From: Pseudoalteromonas luteoviolacea H33-S
GTDB lineage: Bacteria > Pseudomonadota > Gammaproteobacteria > Enterobacterales > Alteromonadaceae
NCBI RefSeq assembly: GCF_001625695.1
Contig: NZ_AUXY01000024.1
Coordinates: forward strand, 1-64,000
Reading direction: 5' to 3'
Length of the DNA stretch: 64,000 bases
The notes beneath the pieces are model-generated. The model ran no database searches. It saw only the letters and a program-made list of their open reading frames with translations, and had not been told where the DNA came from. Shown piece by piece: positions 39,101 to 46,596 of the stretch (the first letter of the stretch is position 1; each line of letters starts with the position of its first letter). Both the position numbers and the translations under genes were made by a program.

Positions 39101-39913
39101 AAAGCTTAAATCCGCATAGGAAAACATTTGCTTATGCGTAAAGCGAAATTGTTCAATGCGAGCCTGCTGATGGGAAAGTGTCAATGTGAGGTTGATATCC
39201 TGTACTTCAACAGGTACTTGTTCCGGTGATTGGATGGTAAGCCTTGACAGCTGAGCCTTATCAACCTCGATGTGCAATGGCACAAATATCGAGGGTATGG
39301 CGATCGGCGCTATGTGTGCAGGTACGCTAAACGGTTCAGCTTTCGCCGCCTCTGTATTGATTATGCTAACTTGTTCGACCGTCAAATAAGAGACGTTTAA
39401 CCGCTCGCCCTGAGCATACGCCTCTAATTCAAGGCCGTTCACCCTCATAGACATACCCGCAAGCTTTAGCTCGACACGCTCCAAATTAAACGACTGTATA
39501 CCGATTGAGACGGGTAAGGCGATGTACTCTTTAATGGCTTTGGGCTCGGATATTGGGTCTTTTGAGTTTTGCACTTTACTTGTAGAGGTTGAATCAGCCG
39601 CTATCACCTTAATATCAGAACCGGCTATTTTGAGACACAAGGTGGCACAATCAAACCAATCAAGCGATAAACGAAAATCTCTTGCTGACACTGAGACATC
39701 TGAGGTTTTATATGTGAAATCAACAATACCACCAGAGAGTAAGCGGCCTGATTTGAGCGATACATTTAATTCAGACACCCAACTGCTTGCAAATGACACC
39801 ATGACTCGGTTACCGACATGGGTTTTTACTAACAAAAGAATCATGACAAACAAACTGAGTAAAACGACGACCCATCGACGTTTCAACAGAACAAAGATTT
39901 TAGCGTACGGCAT
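36188..39913 (-). CDS. tamB: Translocation and assembly module inner-membrane subunit TamB
   Basis: 1241 residues, near the usual 1250-1300. One N-terminal membrane anchor ([16 protein letters not shown]) is followed by a very long repetitive beta-rich body, thought to form a lipid-conducting groove. The conserved C-terminal DUF490 domain ([35 protein letters not shown] ... [30 protein letters not shown]) is intact. Works with TamA in outer-membrane assembly and lipid transport. Its ATG overlaps the tamA stop by one base. Confidence 0.96.
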   Translation of the reverse strand: [1241 protein letters not shown]

Positions 39914-41634
39914 TATATTTCTGGCCCTATAACAACACTGAGTCGAGTGCTACGACTTGGCTTGCTCAGTCCCCATGCATGGTCAACACGGATCGGACCA
40001 AATGGTGTGATATAACGAAAACCAAACCCAGCTCCCACAGACCATTTCTCCTCAAAATCATTGGTTGCCTTTCCGCCATCAATAAAAATGGCAGCTCGCC
40101 AATTTGGCAAAAATTCATAATTATATTCTGTGCTTGCAGTCACTAGATACTTGGCTCCCAAAAGCTCACCTTGCTCCCCCTTGGGCGAGATAGATTGAAA
40201 CGCAAAGCCACGTATACTCTGATCGCCCCCCGCGAAAAAGCGCAGATTCAGTGGTGTTTTATCAAAATCTTTTGCAACCACAGCACCTAATTCGGCTCTA
40301 AGAAGCAACAAGTGACGCGCTTTGTATGTTCTCAGCCAAGCCTGTTTCCAATGGATTTTAGTCAATGACGTAGATGAGATCACATCTTCATGCGCAGCCT
40401 CAATGGTGATTAACTGCTCATTGCCCCAGTAAGGTGTCATGCCGCCCTTACTCATTTTTCTCGCATAACTCACCCCAGGAAGGAGCATTTCAGTATCCAA
40501 GATAAGGCCTGTTTGCTCACTTTTCTCATGCTCTCGTTTCAAAAATGCAGTTCTCACCCAGCCGCTATCTAACACCCATTGACGTTGGAGCTGCACATTC
40601 CACGCAGTCACCTTTACGCCTTCTGTTAAGTCATCTTGTAATTGATAGCCACCGAGCACGCGCCACAAATCATCATTTGGGTCCCCTGCAGGGATTGTAT
40701 AAGCGCTGGTCACATCTTGCTTTCGCTCTGATACATTCAGATCCGTTTCAAACGAATGGCCCATTTGATTAACCCAAGGCCTTTTCCACTTAAAGCGAAA
40801 CTTCGCCCCAAGCTCCGTACTATACCCACCGCCTACTTCAAAACTATTCGCTGGCTTGTCTGTCACATCGACTCTAATTGGAACTTGCCCTGCGTTACGT
40901 TCTTTTAATAAAGGGTAAACAGTCACATTTGCAAAGTAAGGGGTCTCATTTAACGAAATACTCAACTCACTCAATTGTTTTGCATCATAGTGATCACCTT
41001 GCTCAAACGGTGCCAGTTCAGAAATAAAATACGCCGCCTTTGAAAACCCTGGGAGCTGTAATTCACCAAATTGGTATCTCGGGCCTGAATCAATGATTAA
41101 CTTTACCGCCCCATGTTTTTGTGCGCGATTGATCTCCAAGGCACTCTGTTGCCATGTGAAATCAAAGTACCCCCGCTCCAATAAGGCGCTCTCAATTTTA
41201 CTTTTTGTCGCACTGTAAGCGTCATGACGAATATCTTCACCCCGTTTAATAGGCAAGGCGTTTAGTAACTTTGACAAGACCAGATCTTGACTGCCTGCAC
41301 CGAGTATCTGAACATTTATATCTTGCCAGTGAAACGCTGCAGAGAGCACAATATCAACGCTTAACGTTTGGGCTTGATCAGAAAAAGAAATATCACTGTT
41401 AAATTCATAATACCCGACCGCTTGAAGTGCCAATTGGATATCTGCTCGAATGGCCTTTTCTTGTCGGTGTGAAAACTCGGTATCGTGATATTTATCTAAA
41501 TAAAGTGCAACATTCTCATCTGCTAAATCACGCTCAGAATGCACCTCAATGGTCTTGATAAGCATTTTTGCAGCCGCAACAGGTGGTAGGATATAGACAA
41601 ATAAAGCGATTAAAAAAACAATAAGACGTGGCAC
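39913..41634 (-). CDS. tamA: Translocation and assembly module outer-membrane subunit TamA
   Basis: 573 residues: signal peptide (to about 22), three POTRA-like domains (about 25-265), then an Omp85 barrel. The barrel has the conserved RFFAGGDQSIRGFAFQSISP and FGFRYITPFGPIRVDHAWGL strands. The C-terminus ends GPEI. It leads a four-gene operon with tamB, the solute-binding-like gene and the cyclophilin lipoprotein. Confidence 0.96.
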   Translation of the reverse strand: MPRLIVFLIALFVYILPPVAAAKMLIKTIEVHSERDLADENVALYLDKYHDTEFSHRQEKAIRADIQLALQAVGYYEFNSDISFSDQAQTLSVDIVLSAAFHWQDINVQILGAGSQDLVLSKLLNALPIKRGEDIRHDAYSATKSKIESALLERGYFDFTWQQSALEINRAQKHGAVKLIIDSGPRYQFGELQLPGFSKAAYFISELAPFEQGDHYDAKQLSELSISLNETPYFANVTVYPLLKERNAGQVPIRVDVTDKPANSFEVGGGYSTELGAKFRFKWKRPWVNQMGHSFETDLNVSERKQDVTSAYTIPAGDPNDDLWRVLGGYQLQDDLTEGVKVTAWNVQLQRQWVLDSGWVRTAFLKREHEKSEQTGLILDTEMLLPGVSYARKMSKGGMTPYWGNEQLITIEAAHEDVISSTSLTKIHWKQAWLRTYKARHLLLLRAELGAVVAKDFDKTPLNLRFFAGGDQSIRGFAFQSISPKGEQGELLGAKYLVTASTEYNYEFLPNWRAAIFIDGGKATNDFEEKWSVGAGFGFRYITPFGPIRVDHAWGLSKPSRSTRLSVVIGPEI

Positions 41635-41804
41635 ACAAACCCTTTTAACTCATCAATCAATATTTTGTGGTCACACTCGACACCACATGTTGATTAAAAC
41701 TACCACAAGCCACCCTAGATTCTCGACAAAAATTTGCCATTGACGCTTTTTATTTCACCTAGGATAACGGACAATACACATAATTTTACTAATTGAGTGA
41801 TGAT

Positions 41805-42137
41805 ATGCAATTTCCTAACGATGACAATGGTGAGCTGTTATCTGAAATAGCCGCAGCAGGCGTGGATCTGTCGCAAATGCAAAATATTGATTTTTACATC
41901 TTATTTGAGCAAAAGCAGAATGCGGAACGCTTTATTGAGACGATTGGCAAAGATGAGCTCGCACCAAAAACACAATTGGGGAAATGTCCTGACACTGGTG
42001 TTTGGGAAGTATTAACCACAGTCACTATGGTGCCAGCACACGAGTTATTAAGCCAAACGGAACAGTATCTAGAGTCTATTGCAAACAGTCACGAAGGATA
42101 TGGCGATGGTTGGGGCTTAATGGCCGGCGAAGAATAA
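41805..42137 (+). CDS. rraB: Ribonuclease E inhibitor RraB
   Basis: 110 residues from ATG 41805; an in-frame TTG at 41793 has no ribosome site, whereas GAGTG precedes the ATG. Acidic, with the RraB pattern DFYILFEQKQNAERF, VWEVLTTVTMVPAHELLSQTEQYLESIA and GYGDGWGLM. RraB binds RNase E and alters which RNAs are cleaved. RNase E also degrades CsrB in E. coli, so a link to the CsrB-like RNA is conceivable but inferred. Confidence 0.88.
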   Translation: MQFPNDDNGELLSEIAAAGVDLSQMQNIDFYILFEQKQNAERFIETIGKDELAPKTQLGKCPDTGVWEVLTTVTMVPAHELLSQTEQYLESIANSHEGYGDGWGLMAGEE

Positions 42138-42187
42138 ACGCTACAATAAGTCGCAGTAACACTATACTGCGACTTATCTATGCCCTT

Positions 42188-43927
42188 TTAACTTTTATCT
42201 GCAACCCTGAACCCACCTTTGTAATCAAAGATTTTTTCAACTATTTGCCAGCCGTATTTCTTATGCTGTTTGGCAATTACAAAATCAGGTGCAGTCAGTA
42301 AAGTAATATCCACGTCATGTGCACTTTTCCAGTTATTAACTTGCTCACCAGATTTAAGCCGCTTTGCAAAGTTTTTGTGGAAATAAAATTTACTGCCTTT
42401 GTTCGAAAAATCATAAACTTCGCTTGCCTCAGCACCATCCTCATCAAAGTAGGATACTTTTAGCACAGTCGATTTAATGACTTCAGCTGTCATACCACTG
42501 CAACGCAATACTAAGGCATTCTTTAGATTCAATGCATCACGTAATTTATCATCCGGATCAGCCATGACTTCACCACAGCTATTGCACTGCCTAGCTGCAA
42601 TATCATTCTCAGCACCACAGTGATCACATTCTTTGAATCTGAATCGATAGTCGCACTGCAGTGACTCACCTTCGGCTTCATTTTCTAAGATCCCTTGGCA
42701 TCTTCTACCGAAGTGTTCGACCACTTTGCCTTGCTCATCTAGTTTACCCCAAAACGTATTGGCAAAGCCGCAACCAGGACACAACACTTGAACTGGCTCA
42801 CTATCAGAGTTAGGTTTCACCGTGCCAACTTCTGGATGAAAGAGGTCAAAATCATTGCCCGCATAATCGATCACTAAGCAGTCTTTTTTCCCCGTGTCCA
42901 AACGCAAGCCTCTGCCAACAATTTGCTGATACAAACTCACTGACTCTGTAGGCCTCAATATGGCAATAAAATCGACATGAGGCGCATCAAATCCAGTTGT
43001 CAGTACTGACACATTAACCAAAAACTTAATTTCTTTATTTTTAAATTTAGTAATGATGTCATCACGTTGTTTATTATCAGTATCACCTATAACAAGCTCA
43101 GTTTCTTTACTGGGTAAGTAACGGACAATTTCCTTTGCATGTAATACCGTTGCGGCAAATATCATCACGCCTTTACGGGAATGGGATTCACTTATTACAT
43201 GGTCAATAATACTTTTTGTCGCGCGAGTATGAGAGCTCAGTAAACTATTCATATCGCTCTCACTAAAACGCCCAAAACTATCAGGTTTCAGAGCTGAGAA
43301 ATCATAGTTTTCTACGGCTGGGTCAACTTTTTTAGGTGGGGTCAGATACTCATTGCTGATCATATAACGCAATGGTAATTCATATATACACTTATCAAAC
43401 GGACTCTCTTTATTTCCACGAACAAAGCCATGATAGTGTTCGTGGTAGATCCAACCTAAACCAAGTCGATAAGGGGTCGCTGTTAAGCCTAATAATTTAA
43501 GGTTTTCATTAAACGCTTTTAAACGTTTAATTACTTGCATGTATTGGCTATCTTCTTGGCCACTCACACGATGACATTCATCAATGATTACCAATGAATA
43601 AAATGTATTTAGTTGCTCTAAGTTTCGAGCTAAAGACTGGACTGATGCAAAAGTGACCTGCTGTTCAAGTTCTTTTTTATTAAGACCTGCAGAAAATATG
43701 CTCGCCTTTAAACCATAACTCTCATATTTTTGCGCATTTTGCTCAACTAGCTCTTTAACATGGGTTAGCACTAAAATCTTGCGTTTTGCAACTCTGGCAA
43801 GCTCTGCAATAACAAGACTTTTACCAGCTCCCGTAGGCAACACAATCACAGCAGGTTTGCTGCTTTTCCTAAAGTGAATAATGGTATTTTCTACTGCTTC
43901 TTTTTGGTAGGGCCTAAGCGTGTAAAT
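42188..43927 (-). CDS. radD: RadD (YejH) DEAD/DEAH-box helicase, apparent ATT start
   Basis: 579 residues in the frame chosen; E. coli RadD has 586. Motifs: Walker A LPTGAGKS, DECH box VIIDECHRVSG, LLGLTATPYRLG, motif VI QQIVGRGLRLDTGKKDCLVIDY. A RadD zinc region follows (CPGCGFANTFWGK, RCQG, CDHCGAENDIAARQCNSCG). RadD takes part in double-strand-break repair and cooperates with RecA and SSB. The reading frame upstream of GTG 43849 encodes the expected YTLRPYQKEAVENTIIHFRKSSKPAVI, so GTG 43849 cannot be the true start. Where E. coli has Met-Ile-Phe-Thr-Leu-Arg-Pro, here GTT ATT TAC ACG appears, with a TAG just upstream. AGAGGTG precedes the ATT at 43927 at good spacing, so ATT is the likely initiator. 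Confidence 0.9.
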   Translation of the reverse strand: MYTLRPYQKEAVENTIIHFRKSSKPAVIVLPTGAGKSLVIAELARVAKRKILVLTHVKELVEQNAQKYESYGLKASIFSAGLNKKELEQQVTFASVQSLARNLEQLNTFYSLVIIDECHRVSGQEDSQYMQVIKRLKAFNENLKLLGLTATPYRLGLGWIYHEHYHGFVRGNKESPFDKCIYELPLRYMISNEYLTPPKKVDPAVENYDFSALKPDSFGRFSESDMNSLLSSHTRATKSIIDHVISESHSRKGVMIFAATVLHAKEIVRYLPSKETELVIGDTDNKQRDDIITKFKNKEIKFLVNVSVLTTGFDAPHVDFIAILRPTESVSLYQQIVGRGLRLDTGKKDCLVIDYAGNDFDLFHPEVGTVKPNSDSEPVQVLCPGCGFANTFWGKLDEQGKVVEHFGRRCQGILENEAEGESLQCDYRFRFKECDHCGAENDIAARQCNSCGEVMADPDDKLRDALNLKNALVLRCSGMTAEVIKSTVLKVSYFDEDGAEASEVYDFSNKGSKFYFHKNFAKRLKSGEQVNNWKSAHDVDITLLTAPDFVIAKQHKKYGWQIVEKIFDYKGGFRVADKS

Positions 43928-43939
43928 AACGCACCTCTA

Positions 43940-44280
43940 GTCACCTGTCATCATAGCTAAAAGTATATCACCAATTACATTAAGGCAGCCATTACATAAC
44001 AAAACAATGATATATACTCACTAAAAGTTTAGCTTTATATTAACCCATAATGGGTACATAAAATATATTTGTAATTATTATAGGTAATTACTTATAAGTA
44101 AAAAATTAAAATAAAAAATTAAAATAAAGATAAAAAAAGCTTTAACCGAGTAAAGAAAAGACGAGATTGATAACAAATGTAGCGTTTTGAGATTGAAAGC
44201 AGGTGAGGCTTATTTACTACCTCACCGACTTAAAGGAATAGTCCTTTTCAATTTAGAAATTGATTGAAAATATTTTATAA
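43940..44280. other. AT-rich gap between radD and the H-NS gene
   Basis: No gene. Very AT-rich runs lie at about 44040-44140. An inverted repeat GGTGAGG/CCTCACC (44202-44208 and 44220-44226) could be the weak terminator of the minus-strand H-NS-like gene. The radD promoter must lie at its left end. Confidence 0.4.
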
Positions 44281-44586
44281 TTATATCTTATAATCATCTA
44301 AATTTACGTTTGCGAACGCTTTAGGTGTTTTACCGCGTCCGGTCCACTCATGTACTTTACCATCGATTTCGATTCGATATTTCGGACTGACTTTGCTGCG
44401 CTTGTCCATAGCACCAGAACCAACTAAGTCATCTAGCGTTAATCCCTTTTCTTTTAGTAAAGCTAGTACTTCCTCTTTCGCTTGCGCTTGCTCTTGTTGT
44501 TGAGCAATTGCTTCTTGAAGAAGTTCATATGCTTTAGTCAGATCACTGAAGCTAGCATTTTTAATAAAAGATTTTATTTCACGCAT
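44281..44586 (-). CDS. H-NS-family nucleoid-associated protein
   Basis: 101 residues, shorter than E. coli H-NS (137). A helical, Gln/Glu-rich dimerisation part (residues 10-55) is followed by the conserved C-terminal DNA-binding segment KYRIEIDGKVHEWTGRGKTPKAF (about 68-90), which contains the AT-hook-like GRG loop. H-NS silences AT-rich DNA; this gene is itself embedded in AT-rich DNA and could be autoregulated. Monocistronic. GAGAG precedes the ATG. Confidence 0.88.
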   Translation of the reverse strand: MREIKSFIKNASFSDLTKAYELLQEAIAQQQEQAQAKEEVLALLKEKGLTLDDLVGSGAMDKRSKVSPKYRIEIDGKVHEWTGRGKTPKAFANVNLDDYKI

Positions 44587-45220
44587 TAGATTTCTCTCAT
44601 AAAGTGTTGATTACAATTTTCATTGAAGTATTAAAAAGCTCTAATACTGAGAGTATATTATATTTATATAATTTCAAATTAATAGCAGTTATTTAATAAG
44701 ATTATGTTTTATTAAAAAAAGGTACATTTTAACTTCATGCAATATCAGCATTAATTTTTTTCATTTAGATGAACACCGACAAGAAATAAGTACATGTTTA
44801 AAAAGAATTAATTTAAACCAACCAAGGTAAAAACAGATGTTTCCCTAATAAAAATTTCAACTCTCTTAACCAGGTAAGTCTTAAGCTTCGTAAGTTATCA
44901 GACCACTTTTTAATACTTTTTCAAGTCAAAAATATCAAATACGCAGTCATTTGATATAAAAAATGAACTGATGTGATTGGACATAGTCTCATTTTAGGTG
45001 CTATCTCTCCCTAAGCAACCGACTTATAAACACAGCACCAAATGTTCAAATACGAGTAACAGATCGCAACCTTATATCCGCCTTTTATCGACCGAAATGA
45101 ATACCACGTTGAGAAGTATTCGAAAGCAATAAATCCACCCATGTATTTTATTTACACACTTAAATCACTTCACTCTGCGCTTTCGAACTCTAATATGAAG
45201 AGCGACTTAACATTCACAAT
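44587..45220. other. AT-rich intergenic region upstream of the H-NS gene
   Basis: About 630 bp, no open frame that I trust. Expected to hold the H-NS gene promoter at its left end. Homopolymer A/T tracts are common (44700-44860), consistent with H-NS binding. Nothing else recognised. Confidence 0.4.
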
Positions 45221-45244
45221 AAAAAAGGCTGCAATTGCAGCCTC
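45221..45244 (-). terminator. pyrC terminator
   Basis: On the minus strand AGGCTGCAATTGCAGCCT followed by TTTTTT; 30 bp after the pyrC stop. Confidence 0.9.
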
Positions 45245-45273
45245 TAAAAGTCTATTAAGTGATTAACTATTCG

Positions 45274-46314
45274 TTATTCTACGACTTGCCAATCTATCGT
45301 TCCACCGGCTTTAATTGGCACAACATTAGTATCACCCAGAGGATATGACTCTGGCACCTGCCAAGGGCTTTTCTCCAAAGTAATGGTATCTTGGTTGCGT
45401 TCTAACCCATAAAAGTCAGGCCCAAATAAACTGGCAAAACCTTCTAACTTATCCAAAGCACCTGCTTCTTCAAATGCTTCAGCATATAATTCAATCGCAG
45501 CATGCGCAGTATATGCACCAGCACACCCACACGCAGCTTCTTTTTTATCTTTAGCATGAGGTGCAGAATCTGTGCCTAAGAAAAACTTTTTGCTACCACT
45601 TGTTGCAGCATCAATTAATGCCTGCTGATGAATATTTCTCTTCAAAATTGGTAGACAGTAATAATGTGGTCTTATTCCACCAGCAAGCATGTGATTACGA
45701 TTATATAAAAGGTGATGTGCAGTAATCGTCGCCGCTACATTGTCTGGTGCAGATTGCACAAACTCAACAGCATCTTTAGTCGTAATATGTTCAAGTACAA
45801 TTTTTAAACTCGGAAACGCATCAACAATTTTTGCCAATTTGGTTTCAATAAATACTTTTTCCCTATCAAAAATATCAATGGCTGAGTCTGTAACTTCCCC
45901 ATGGATCAAAAGCAACATGCCCACTTCTTGCATTGCTTCAAGTGCAGGAAAAACATTTTCAATATCCGTTACACCTGAATCAGAGTTAGTTGTTGCGCCC
46001 GCAGGGTAAAGTTTTGCAGCAAAAATGTGGCCGCTTGCCTTTGCTTTTCGAATCTCATCAGGCGTTGTTTTGTCAGTCAAATACAAAACCATTAAAGGCT
46101 CAAAACCTGCTTTAGGACCTGCAGCCATAATACGATCTCTGTATGCGAGCGCAGCGTCTGTACAAGTCGCAGGAGGTACAAGATTAGGCATGATAATCGC
46201 ACGCCTCATATATCGGCTGATATCGCGAACGGTATCTTTAAGTACTTCACCGTCTCTTAAATGTACGTGCCAATCGTCTGGGCGAGTAATGGTAAGGGTC
46301 TGATTACTTGTCAT
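45274..46314 (-). CDS. pyrC: Dihydroorotase
   Basis: Cyclises carbamoyl aspartate to dihydroorotate in pyrimidine synthesis. 346 residues from ATG 46314 ([23 protein letters not shown]), preceded by TGGAAA; the open frame upstream to 46380 would add 22 residues absent from the family. The metal ligands HVHLRDG, the carbamylated Lys in [28 protein letters not shown] and the Asp in LGTDSAPH are all visible. Class II (E. coli-type) dihydroorotase. Confidence 0.96.
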   Translation of the reverse strand: MTSNQTLTITRPDDWHVHLRDGEVLKDTVRDISRYMRRAIIMPNLVPPATCTDAALAYRDRIMAAGPKAGFEPLMVLYLTDKTTPDEIRKAKASGHIFAAKLYPAGATTNSDSGVTDIENVFPALEAMQEVGMLLLIHGEVTDSAIDIFDREKVFIETKLAKIVDAFPSLKIVLEHITTKDAVEFVQSAPDNVAATITAHHLLYNRNHMLAGGIRPHYYCLPILKRNIHQQALIDAATSGSKKFFLGTDSAPHAKDKKEAACGCAGAYTAHAAIELYAEAFEEAGALDKLEGFASLFGPDFYGLERNQDTITLEKSPWQVPESYPLGDTNVVPIKAGGTIDWQVVE

Positions 46315-46480
46315 TGCTAATTTCCACTGCTGAATTTGCCCGATCATAGGCGCTGTCATGCCTTTAGTAAAGCAATTCACGCATTTTGTTCGTGCAGAAA
46401 TAAACCTCGTTCTCTATTAACACTTACCAGCAACAACCGCCTGAATAGCAACACACCATTTAGATGTATGTATTTTTAAT

Positions 46481-46496
46481 GCAAACGTAAAAGTCC
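46481..46496. promoter_or_regulatory. Possible PurR-like half-conserved site upstream of pyrC
   Basis: atgcaaacgtaaaagt has one perfect half-site GCAAACGT and a poor second half, about 11 of 16 to the PurR consensus. PurR represses pyrC in E. coli. Weak evidence. Confidence 0.25.
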
Positions 46497-46596
46497 CCAA
46501 ATAATAGACAAATTGTGCTTTTTTTTTTACAGTGCCACATCTACTTTTTTACAACATAATTTGAGATTACATTGTTATGTAGATAACTTACGACTT

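Noticed and set aside
42188..43849. N-terminally truncated helicase pseudogene
   Set aside because: The missing N-terminal residues are encoded in frame just upstream, with a ribosome site and an ATT codon, so the gene is probably intact.
44587..45220. Hidden small gene in the AT-rich gap
   Set aside because: No frame with both a start, a ribosome site and coding-like composition was found.
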